A stretch of DNA of 26,813 nt from Pyrenophora tritici-repentis (Eukaryota > Ascomycota > Dothideomycetes > Pleosporales > Pleosporaceae): contig NW_027094000.1 in assembly GCF_003171515.1 (NCBI RefSeq), positions 1-26,813 of the forward strand, written 5' to 3'. Below, piece by piece: positions 1 through 7,348 of this stretch (the stretch's first letter is position 1; every line of letters begins with the position of its first letter). The notes beneath the pieces are model-generated. The model was given only the letters and a program-made list of their open reading frames with translations, was not told the DNA's origin and did not search any database. The position numbers and the translations under genes are program-made.

Positions 1-2
1 CT

Positions 3-1851
3 GCTTCCAGCATCTTTTTCTGGAAGGAGTCAGTAGAGAAGTTTAAAGAGCTTCTAATTCGTTGGATTGTGTACTGCCATATCGCCTTCTTTCAATTAGA
101 GAACCAGTACTTTCGTGAACTACTCCTCTTTTTAAATCCGGCACTACTCAACCACCTCCCGAAGGCTGCGAAGACTATCCGAAGCTGGGTAATGAATGCA
201 TTCATATCGAAGAAGCAACAGCTTAGGGAGGACCTACACCATTCACGGAGTAGGATCTCTATCTCCTTTGATCTCTGGACTTCACCAAACCCTTACGCTA
301 TCCTAGGCGTCGTCGCTATGTGGATTGATACTACCGGCATGCGACGTGTTACCGCTTTAGGTATGCGACGTATATACGGCGAACATACTGGAGAGAATCT
401 TGGATCGGTGGTCCTTGAATTGCTGGAAGAATACGACATTAGCGGAGATCAGATTGGATACTTTATGCTGGATAATGCCTCGGCAAATGATACCGCTGTT
501 GAGTTTATACTCAAGGATCTCTGCCCATGGATGAAGTCAAAACAACGTCGTCATCGCCGGCTGCGTTGCTTGGGCCATGTCATCAACCTCTGTTGCCAGG
601 CGTTCCTTATGGGGCGAAACTGTGAGAAGTATCTTGCGAAGCTGGAGAAGCATCATCAACGTGGCGACTATACGAAGGTGGAAGAGCTCTGGAAGAAGTT
701 CGGATGTTTGGGTCGTCTTCACAACCTGGTGCGATACATCAGGCTTACTCCACAACGGCGTGAGGAGTTTGCTACAATTATTATCGGCGGAGATCTTTCG
801 CAATTCGACGGGCTTGAGCTTATCCAGAACAACTCGACCCGCTGGAACTCATGGTTTTATTCGATTACACGTGCATTAAATGTTCGAGAACGTTTAGAGC
901 TCTTCTCGGCTCGTCATGTACCTGGAAAGGGCTCCGTAGGGATCGCGAACTTTAAGCTTGATGGACAGCACTGGTTTGAGCTTGAAAGATTGAACTCGCT
1001 CTCAAAGACTTCTATGCTGCAACTTTGCTTTCTGAAGGTAAGAAGACGTCACTTGCGGACTGGTTTTCAACTTTGGACTGCCTTCTCCGGGAGATAAGCG
1101 AGACGAAGGATCACTACCACGACATCCACACTGAGGACGATAACAACTTTACATGGAAGTACCTTCAAGGCTGCGCTGATGCTGCTTGGTTAAAGTGCGT
1201 TGAGTACTATAACAATCAGCAGCTGAATTGGCAAAATCGATTCCCTGAAGATACTGACCTTCCACCGGCATATTATGCGGCTCAAATCCTTGATCCATAT
1301 CGCAAGTGGGATGGTTCAGGCAAGAGTGGGTTCTTCATGGCGACGAAGAGAAGAAGAGGTGGTTTGAAAACGCACAATTAGCGGTGAAGCATCTCTGGGA
1401 GACAGAGTATAAGGGAAGGTACCCTGTCGAGATGCTGCCACCACCAGCCAGGAAGGAGAGAGATCCTGACCCAGCATTTGATCGCCAGCGGGAACATAAG
1501 CGCATTCGAATAGACGCTCCAGTTTCTACAACTGATTTGTATGAACAATACATCTCTACTGACCGGCTTCATAACGAAGAGGCAGGTTGCAATGAGGCTA
1601 TTGCGTACTGGCTATCTCGCTACGACTCCCAACGAGATCTCGCTCGCTTCGCTCTAGACATGTTTGCGATCTCGCCTATGTCGGATGAATGCGAACGTCT
1701 TTTTAGTAGCGCGAAGCTTACTATCGTCGATCGCCGTGGTAGGCTGAAGGCAGATATTATAGAAGCGTGCGAGTGTCTCCGGGCCTGGTATGGAAAGCCC
1801 CAAGCTGAGGGGAACAGCGATATCGAGGATAGTGAGAACGAAGACGACTAG
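3..1851 (+). pseudogene. hAT transposase, 5' end outside window, two frameshifts
   Basis: DDE transposase of the hAT superfamily. The frame is open from base 3, so the N-terminus (a BED finger is usual) lies left of the window. Visible in order: FDLWTSPN with the first catalytic Asp (about 265-290); MLDNASAND with the second Asp (about 466-490); the RCLGHVINLCCQ block with the conserved Cys/His (about 560-600); NNSTRWNSW (about 830-850); and the C-terminal dimerisation region ending in SDECERLFSSAK with the catalytic Glu (about 1680-1720). The frame changes twice. The first change is at about 985-1000, into the frame carrying LLSEGKKTSLADW. The second is at about 1306-1313, in a GGG run, into the frame that ends at the TAG of 1849-1851. 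Each looks like a one-base indel. The copy is inactive as read, unless these are assembly errors. Confidence 0.88.
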
Positions 1852-2012
1852 ATTGACAGTCAGTAGTAAAACACATTTCCTCGGCTTCCTTCTTTGCTTC
1901 AGCCTCATTCTTGGCGGTCTTGTTGGTCGGACCGGTCTGGTCGGACCGGTCCTTATGTAAGCACCTGGTCTGGTCTGGTCTGTACCCTCAGACCAGACCA
2001 GACCAGACCATT
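1852..2012 (+). mobile_element. hAT 3' non-coding end with subterminal repeats
   Basis: Non-coding stretch between the transposase stop and the end of the helicase frame. It holds a 14-bp tandem duplication (GGTCGGACCGGTCT/C at 1925-1938 and 1939-1952). It also holds an inverted repeat built of GGTCT/AGACC pentamers: 1966-1982 pairs with 1989-2005 around a 6-base loop, and AGACC units run on to 2010. Subterminal repeats of this kind are typical binding sites of hAT transposases. The exact right terminus and its 8-bp duplication cannot be fixed because the left end is not in the window; about 2010 is the best guess. Confidence 0.55.
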
Positions 2013-2016
2013 CCGA

Positions 2017-3711
2017 TCACTGCTCCTGCGGCACTCCACACCAAAAACAGCCCGAATAACGCTCAAACTTAATTGTCTCTTCCATCCTCTTAATCGACTC
2101 CTTGATCCGCTGGCTCTCCTGTCGCCAACATTGCCGTACGTCGTGTGCGCTCGATCCTTGCCCTACCGCCTCGCATAACCCACACCGGTTTATCCATTGC
2201 GCCAGCTGCCTACGCAGCCACTCGACGTCGGCGAACTCCTGCTGCCGCTGCTGTATCAATCTCTGTCGCGGGCCGCCTTGCTCTCGTTGCTGCTGATTAA
2301 ACGCCTGCCGCGCCTCTTCTTGCTCCCTCTCCAATGTCTCCGCCTCTTCTTCGTTGCTGCTGCCGCCCTCGGCCACCTCCACCACCTCCATCTCCTCCAC
2401 CTCCTCCACCTCCTCCACCTCCTCCATCTCTTCCATCTCCTCCTCCATCTCCTCCTCCATCTCCTCCTCCATCTCCTCCTCCTCCATCTCCTCCTCCTCC
2501 ATCTCCTCCCCGTCGGCTCTCATGCATACGTCACACCTCTCCTCTCCCTCCTCGCACCGAGCTCGCTCGGCCTCGCGCCTGTCTAAATACCCGTCCAACA
2601 TTACCCGTCTACATGTCGCCGCCTCGTCTATGCCTTCGACGTATGCTCGCACCAACCGCTGCTCCGCCTCCCCCTGCTTGTCATCCGCCGCTCGCTGCTC
2701 GCCGTCCTGCACCATCATGATGGCCTCGCTCCGCTCCCCGTCTCGCCCGGCTCGCCCGCTCTCCTGCGCGTAATCCAACACGCTAAACGGCCAATCCATG
2801 TGGACAATGCACCGGATATCGGGCACGTCCACTCCCATGCCCAACGCGCTGGTTGCCACAATCACCCGCTGCTTGCCGCCCATGAACTCCTCCAACATGC
2901 TTGCCTTGCCAACCGCGTGGTGATGATACGCATGGCACTTGAGCTTCTCGGCTAACCCCTTGACCTTTGGCACTGAGTTGCCGTACACTACAATCTTGCC
3001 GCTCTTATACTTTCGGACCTTCTGCTGTACCATCGCCAACACCGTTGCCTCTACCTCCTGTCTCTTCCTCTCCTTCTCTACCCTTACCACCCGGTACGCT
3101 ATGTTGCTCCGTGCTGTTGGTGCCCTAAACATTCTTACCTGCCCACGCTCAAAATGCATTCGCCGGAATAACTCGTCCTCCTCGCTGGGTGGCAACGTTG
3201 CTGTTAACATGACCATCTGCGTCTCTACAGCCACTAGCTTACCTAGCTGCTGCATCTGCTTGCGGAACGTGTACTGCCGGTTTAACACGATATGGCACTC
3301 GTCGATAATAATCCGATCTAGCTGCCGCGTCGCTCGTAGCCGGTTTAAAAACGTTGCAAATTCCTCTCCAACTGCCGACTCGGGCGTCACTAACACCACC
3401 GCTGCTGCGTCTGGCGGACGCCGACTCTGCCACTCTACGCACGATATCCCTAGCTTCTTGCACCGCTGTGCCATGTCGCCACGCAACGCGATCAACGGCA
3501 CTACCACCACCGTCGTGCCGCCCTGCTCTGCCCACGCCGGCAACATGAACAACAAGCTCTTGCCTGCCCCCGTCGGCATCACCGCTACTACGGGACTCTC
3601 GCCTGCTGTGATGGCTTTGATCGCTGCCTCCTGCACCCCCGGAACTTGGCCTCCTCGCCCATCATGCGCTTCAGCTGCGCTCTCGCGTCCATCTTCCTCA
3701 GCCGCTGCCAC
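2017..3711 (-). CDS. Helicase gene, C-terminal segment: RecQ-family DNA helicase
   Basis: Superfamily 2 ATP-dependent DNA helicase. Meaningful sequence starts at about 3640 (VQEAAIKAI); the first about 25 residues shown by this frame are shadow. Motifs in order: I, MPTGAGKSLLF; Ia, VVVVPLIALRGDM; II, IIIDECHIVL (DECH rather than DEAH); III, MLTATLPPS; IV, KIVVYGNS; V, VIVATSALGMGVD; VI, QESGRAGRDG. A Cys cluster ending ERCDVC fits the RecQ zinc-binding subdomain. A run of EEEM and EEV repeats follows, then a coiled-coil-like Gln/Arg-rich part, then CGLC...H...C and CFWCGVPQEQ, a second zinc-like site that is cut short by the stop. All helicase motifs are intact, so this part is not visibly decayed apart from the frame link at 3636-3640. 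Confidence 0.88.
   Translation of the reverse strand: MAAAEEDGRESAAEAHDGRGGQVPGVQEAAIKAITAGESPVVAVMPTGAGKSLLFMLPAWAEQGGTTVVVVPLIALRGDMAQRCKKLGISCVEWQSRRPPDAAAVVLVTPESAVGEEFATFLNRLRATRQLDRIIIDECHIVLNRQYTFRKQMQQLGKLVAVETQMVMLTATLPPSEEDELFRRMHFERGQVRMFRAPTARSNIAYRVVRVEKERKRQEVEATVLAMVQQKVRKYKSGKIVVYGNSVPKVKGLAEKLKCHAYHHHAVGKASMLEEFMGGKQRVIVATSALGMGVDVPDIRCIVHMDWPFSVLDYAQESGRAGRDGERSEAIMMVQDGEQRAADDKQGEAEQRLVRAYVEGIDEAATCRRVMLDGYLDRREAERARCEEGEERCDVCMRADGEEMEEEEMEEEEMEEEMEEEMEEEMEEMEEVEEVEEVEEMEVVEVAEGGSSNEEEAETLEREQEEARQAFNQQQREQGGPRQRLIQQRQQEFADVEWLRRQLAQWINRCGLCEAVGQGSSAHDVRQCWRQESQRIKESIKRMEETIKFERYSGCFWCGVPQEQ
2375..2511 (-). repeat. Acidic codon repeat (CTC/CTT/CAT triplets) in the helicase C-terminus
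   Basis: About 137 bp of imperfect triplets, mainly CTC, CTT, CAT and CAC on the + strand. They encode an uninterrupted Glu-rich tract with regularly spaced Met and then Val (EEEM units first, EEV units after). The repeat stays in frame. It lies between the RecQ zinc site and the C-terminal Gln-rich part and probably varies in length between copies. The antisense strand gives Pro- or Ser-rich shadow frames that should be ignored. Confidence 0.85.
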
Positions 3712-4376
3712 CGATCCACCCTTGCCTCGTCTGCCTCGCTCTCAAACGGCGCTCTCTTCCGCTTGCTGCTTCTTCTCTGGTCGTCCAAGCCTGCCTGGAA
3801 GCCCAAAAATCTATGCCAATCCGTGCTCGATGCCCGGAACTGCTGCCGCCTATCCGCCACGGCCCCTGACTGCTCCATGATCCCTCGCGCGTATACCAGT
3901 CCCGCCACGTGCGACGTATGGCCCGCCTGCTCGTCGGCAATCGAATCTCCTGCCTGCTCCTCAGCCCACTCCTTATTCTCCTCGCCCTCATCTGCCTGGA
4001 ACGCTGTCGATCCACGCAAAAACCGCCGGCTGATGCCAATCGCCATCTCCCGGTACCCGGCAAACGTCCACTCCTGGCCCATCGCGATCCGGCTCTCGCG
4101 CTTCAACGCCTCCCGCAGCCGATCGGTCGTCCACTTGCGGCCGCTGGGGTCTGCTGGCCACATATGCGACGAAACTGCCTCCTTCTCCCACACCAACGCC
4201 TCGAGCCGCTGCTGGAACGGCAACACCAGCCACATATACCACACTACCAGCTCGCCCACCTCGCGCGGCAAATATCGATGGATAATCTTGACGTCGCCGC
4301 TGACTTTGTATCCCTTGTGGTACCGTGTCACAAACACCACCATGCCGTCCTCGATGAATATATTGCGATGCCCCCT
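3588..4376 (-). CDS. Helicase gene, middle segment: tyrosine-recombinase-like domain
   Basis: Second frame of the same gene, usable from the G run at about 4375 to the G run at 3636-3640; downstream of that it is out of frame. It opens with GHRNIFIEDGMVVF, then RYHKGYKVSG (candidate beta-hairpin Lys), then a helical LPREVGELVVWYMWLV block. TFAGYREMAIGISRRF follows (candidate Arg II), then an acidic insert, then DEQAGHTSHVAGLVYARG. In that last motif His and Tyr are nine residues apart, as in the GHSS-x5-Y box of tyrosine recombinases. The His of the usual HxxR box is not evident. The segment ends in FRASSTDWHRFLGF and a basic linker into the helicase. The family assignment is by pattern only; an alternative is a diverged DNA-binding fold without catalysis. 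Confidence 0.65.
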   Translation of the reverse strand, partial: RGHRNIFIEDGMVVFVTRYHKGYKVSGDVKIIHRYLPREVGELVVWYMWLVLPFQQRLEALVWEKEAVSSHMWPADPSGRKWTTDRLREALKRESRIAMGQEWTFAGYREMAIGISRRFLRGSTAFQADEGEENKEWAEEQAGDSIADEQAGHTSHVAGLVYARGIMEQSGAVADRRQQFRASSTDWHRFLGFQAGLDDQRRSSKRKRAPFESEADEARVDRWQRLRKMDARAQLKRMMGEEAKFRGCRRQRSKPSQQARVP

Positions 4377-6499
4377 TGCACTGTGTTGCTATGCCGTACG
4401 CTCAGTAGCTCTGGCCCTCGCGCTGGCTGCCCACCCGTTATATGCATTAACACCGCCAGCTTCTCGCGAAATTCTACCACCCGGTCCATGTATCGCTCTA
4501 TTGCCTGTCGGTCTACCCCTGACTGCGTCCCGGGCTTCATGAACCGACTCCGGATGCTGGCGCTCTCGCCTACCCGCTCAAATAACCACCTCTCGCCGTT
4601 GACGGGCATGTTTGTGCGATGATCCTTCAAAAAGTTCCATCCTGGCCGCTCGTCGGTTGGGTTGTCACGTATGCTCTCCCATGGCACTGCCGGCACCGGC
4701 GCTGCCTTGCTGCTAAACATTAACTCCTCTGTTAATAATCGCCGGCTCTCGCTAGCCAGCCCATGTACCATGCCGCGGAACTGCGCCATGCTAAAATGCA
4801 GCTCTTTGTACAGCAGCTCGTCGCCGTTCGTCCACTCTACATGCCCGCGGGTTGTAGTGTTGTAATGGATCTTCAATCCATACGTCCGCAAATCCAACAT
4901 CCACTGCATGGGGCTATGGCTGCCGCGCACCATGAACCGGTCCATCATCTTCTGCACTAACTGCAAACACCCCTTGGGACGCCGTCGCTGGCTTGGCCCG
5001 CTCTCGTACGCGCTGTCATCTAAGTCGTCGTCTGTCTCATCGCCGCTATCCTCCTCGGGCCCTGACATTTCTAGTCCCTTCTGCACGACCATAAACCGAG
5101 CGATCTTGATCACCGCCGATAATATCGGCGGGTACTGCTCCGGCCCCTTCCATCCGTCCTCCTTGACGCCCAGCACCGCCAACGCGCACACCAGCGGGCT
5201 GTCATACTCTCTACGGGTGATGCGGTGGTTAAGTAATGCAATGCAAAACTCCAAACACGCTTTCTGTATCTTAGACAACTTCTTAGGCTCGGGGCCTTCT
5301 CCCTGACCTGGCTCTTCCTCAGCTACCTCTATCGCCTCGTCTATGTCGTCCATCATCTCCTCGTCCAGCTCTTCTCTCTCTTCGTCCATATCCTCGGCTT
5401 CATCTTCTTCGTCTCCCTCTATGCTCCGCTTTGCCTGTTCGATTAACACCTCCCATGCCTCTCGCTGCCGGCGCGTAAACCGATACTTGGGGCTCTTCCA
5501 CCCGTGCTCTTTCTGTGTGCGTGCAAAAAACATTAACATCTGCTGCCACGGTCGTGTGTGCTTGACAATGGCGTTCTTGTCCATATACGGCTGTAACGGC
5601 TGGAACCGGGTTTGGTGCATCTCTGTGCGAATTGCCTCCAACCGTATAAACACGCCAATCCGGTCAATAATGGATGCCTGGCTGAACCGCGCCAATCCAT
5701 CCATGGCTGCCCAAATCGCTGCTTCCACCGGCTCGGCCTGCTGCTCCTGCCTGGCATCTGGCTCTGCCACGGGCTCCTCGATGCACGCTAACAAATCCGG
5801 CCTCTCCATGCCCACTAGGTACGGCAACCACTGCGTCCGCTCCAGCCATGGGTTCACCTCGTCGCGCTCGCCCTCCTGGATCGTCGTCTGCGCCCGCTTC
5901 TCGATGTCTGCCCACGCCTTGGCCATCTGCTCGCCCACTCGCGCCCATGCTGCTGCCCCGTCTACGGGCACGATTTCGGGGCCTTCTCCATCCTGGCTGG
6001 GTGCCTGGACCTCAAAGTACTGCGATCCATGCCGGCTGCTGAATAATCGCTGGCAATGGACCAGCCGGTACCCCTTATCCATATGTGCCTGCACGCTCTT
6101 CTGCCTGGTTCGACTTGGCCGCCCTCGCTTCTTCCCTGCTGACCATCCTTGATGGTCCTTACGCCAATGCTTTCGTATAGCCTCCTTACTTCTTGCTACA
6201 TAATAGCAGCAGCTGGAGTCAAATTGGCATAACATCCCGTCTGTATACACTGGCAATTGCCGCACAGGCTTTGGAGCACCAGTCGGCACCTCGAGCTCAC
6301 TAGGGTACTGGACTAACCCAGCCCAGCTGCGAACCTGCTGTCCAACTGCCTCAGCCTCCTTGTAACTAACCTTATGCTGCTTCTGTAGATGGCCCTCAAT
6401 CTGATCTGGCCATACTGCATATCTGCACTCTCTGCATGCCGCTACGCTGTGCTCAGGCACATGCTCGAAATACTGGCACTCGATGCTAGGTTTAGACAT
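4328..6499 (-). CDS. Helicase gene, N-terminal segment: C2H2 fingers and start of recombinase-like domain
   Basis: 723 codons from ATG at 6499, the first ATG after a TATA-like box. Residues about 1-60 hold CRECRYAVWPDQIEGHLQKQH (CX2C-X11-HX4H spacing), and about 95-120 a second finger ending HWRKDH. With the basic GKKRGRPSRTR stretch and HCQRLF, this resembles the OrsD/DUF3505 zinc-finger region of fungal RecQ-like proteins. The middle is acidic (EDEAEDMDEEREELDEE) and helical. Near the end, ITGGQPARGPELLSVRHSN matches the box-I pattern of tyrosine recombinases (TG-R-x-x-EL-x-x-L), with Arg as candidate catalytic residue. The last about 15 residues are out of frame: the G5 run at 4371-4375 shifts translation, and the proper continuation lies in the next segment. 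Likely nuclear; the fingers would bind DNA. Confidence 0.8.
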   Translation of the reverse strand: MSKPSIECQYFEHVPEHSVAACRECRYAVWPDQIEGHLQKQHKVSYKEAEAVGQQVRSWAGLVQYPSELEVPTGAPKPVRQLPVYTDGMLCQFDSSCCYYVARSKEAIRKHWRKDHQGWSAGKKRGRPSRTRQKSVQAHMDKGYRLVHCQRLFSSRHGSQYFEVQAPSQDGEGPEIVPVDGAAAWARVGEQMAKAWADIEKRAQTTIQEGERDEVNPWLERTQWLPYLVGMERPDLLACIEEPVAEPDARQEQQAEPVEAAIWAAMDGLARFSQASIIDRIGVFIRLEAIRTEMHQTRFQPLQPYMDKNAIVKHTRPWQQMLMFFARTQKEHGWKSPKYRFTRRQREAWEVLIEQAKRSIEGDEEDEAEDMDEEREELDEEMMDDIDEAIEVAEEEPGQGEGPEPKKLSKIQKACLEFCIALLNHRITRREYDSPLVCALAVLGVKEDGWKGPEQYPPILSAVIKIARFMVVQKGLEMSGPEEDSGDETDDDLDDSAYESGPSQRRRPKGCLQLVQKMMDRFMVRGSHSPMQWMLDLRTYGLKIHYNTTTRGHVEWTNGDELLYKELHFSMAQFRGMVHGLASESRRLLTEELMFSSKAAPVPAVPWESIRDNPTDERPGWNFLKDHRTNMPVNGERWLFERVGESASIRSRFMKPGTQSGVDRQAIERYMDRVVEFREKLAVLMHITGGQPARGPELLSVRHSNTVQGGIAIYSSRTAWWCL

Positions 6500-6535
6500 G
6501 TTGAAATATCGACGCCTACCTGTTCTACTCGGCTT

Positions 6536-6543
6536 CTTATATA
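6536..6543 (-). promoter_or_regulatory. Candidate TATA box of the helicase gene
   Basis: TATATAAG on the minus strand, about 37 bases before the ATG at 6499. No other TATA-like string lies closer. A CG-rich block (6580-6597, CGGCGGCGCGCG-like) lies just upstream. Inferred from position and sequence only. Confidence 0.4.
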
Positions 6544-6636
6544 CACGCGCTGTTGATCGCTCTCTCGGTGCTTACTCCGGCGGCGCGCGCGCGGCGGGGT
6601 GCCGAGCCTCGCGACCTCCTGACCCCCCAGACGCGT

Positions 6637-6664
6637 AACCCTAACCAAGAACACCAAACCCTAA
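6637..6664. repeat. Two telomere-like CCCTAA motifs upstream of the helicase
   Basis: AACCCTAACC at 6637-6646 and AACCCTAAG at 6657-6665 hold two copies of CCCTAA spaced by 20 bases. TTAGGG/CCCTAA is the telomere repeat of most filamentous fungi. Two hexamers are not a telomere; they could be a relic of telomere-proximal location or chance. Confidence 0.35.
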
Positions 6665-7077
6665 GCTCCTGAACCACATAGTCTGCTGCGCTGTAAATTC
6701 GTCAGATTGTGCGTCTACGTATGCTGAGTTATATGTCTAAATTTGGAGTAATTTCGACTATAGACTAAAAATGGGATGTACTCCTGAAGTTTAATGGGAT
6801 AAACCCCTGGTTCTAGTATATACCCGCCATACGCGTACTTCTCAGCACTAACAAAAAAATGGTATATTATAACGTACCATTGAGCGCCCTGGGTTAGAGC
6901 CAGTAGAACGAGATTCTTCAGACGCGTTCAATCTTCCAAAACAAAAACGCACAGACCAGTCCTTATCGATAAGATAACCAAAAACACCAACAATTGACTC
7001 TTTCGCTGTTTTCTAGTCTCCCAAATCGATTCCTATCCTAGAGATCTACTCGATAGATCAGTAAGATAGAGAAAAGA
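6665..7077. other. Non-coding stretch: helicase upstream DNA grading into the LINE-3 5' side
   Basis: No coding frame, tRNA or strong repeat is visible. Because the LINE-1 target-site duplication at 7078-7090 recurs at 24853-24865, the right end of this stretch was once joined directly to 24866, the leader of LINE-3. Some of these bases are therefore the LINE-3 5' UTR or its immediate flank. The LINE-3 start point cannot be placed. A short inverted repeat (ATGGTA...TACCAT, about 6859-6880) is the only structure noted. Confidence 0.5.
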
Positions 7078-7090
7078 GAGTAAGAAGAGT
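7078..7090. repeat. LINE-1 target-site duplication, left copy
   Basis: GAGTAAGAAGAGT, abutting the ATT tail of LINE-1; identical to 24853-24865. Confidence 0.92.
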
Positions 7091-7348
7091 ATTATTATTA
7101 TTATTATTATTATTCCATTAGAGTCCTTTTTCAGTCAGAGACTATGTAGGACTTTGGCCGAAGGCCGTTCTATCTTGGTTTTTCTAATTTACATGGTTTT
7201 CTGGTATGGTTCGCTAATATGGTTTTTGGCTTTTCTACAAAAGATAGCTTGTATCTGTTTGTTGCCAGGTGCTAAAGAGCAGTTTGATAAGTAGAAAGAG
7301 ATGTATCAGCGGGCTCTTGTGGCAAAGGAGAGGGTTGTGGTTTTAGTT
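7091..7348 (-). other. LINE-1 3' UTR and AAT tail
   Basis: Non-coding 3' UTR after the ORF2 stop. It closes with a conserved block shared with LINE-2: on the + strand, CCATTAGAGTCCT, then ACTATGTAGGACTTTGGC, with a short stem-loop GGCCGAAGGCC at 7156-7166. It ends in eight ATT units (7091-7114), the reverse of an AAT tail. Conserved 3' hairpins next to the tail are recognised by the reverse transcriptase in several LINE families. Confidence 0.8.

Larger units (their letters stand above)
2017..6499 (-). pseudogene. Fungal C2H2 / recombinase-like / RecQ helicase gene (telomere-linked helicase type), two frameshifts
   Basis: One gene read in three frames, about 1,490 codons in total. Order on the minus strand: C2H2 (OrsD/DUF3505-like) N-terminus, a long alpha-helical middle, a tyrosine-recombinase-like region, then RecQ helicase motifs I-VI with the RecQ zinc-binding cysteines. 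The layout matches the subtelomeric RecQ-like helicases known in many ascomycetes and in Ustilago. The frame breaks twice, each time by one missing G in a G run: C5 at 4371-4375 and C5 at 3636-3640 on the + strand. Each break lies where two otherwise continuous protein segments meet. The frame ends at TGA 2017-2019, just after a CxxC of a second C-terminal zinc site and only a few bases from the hAT end, so the extreme C-terminus may have been lost. Confidence 0.85.

Noticed and set aside
2197..2773. Leu-, Ser- or Pro-rich + strand frames
   Set aside because: Antisense shadows of the Glu-repeat of the helicase; no start context or domain.
3646..6152. Long + strand frames of 130-313 codons over the helicase gene
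   Set aside because: Antisense to a frame with clear zinc-finger and helicase motifs; their sequences are low-complexity Ser/Ala/Cys-rich and match nothing.
2017..6499. Captain recombinase (DUF3435) of a Starship element
   Set aside because: The recombinase-like text is embedded in a C2H2/RecQ protein, is not at the 5' edge of a cargo region, and does not show a DUF3435 arrangement I can recognise.
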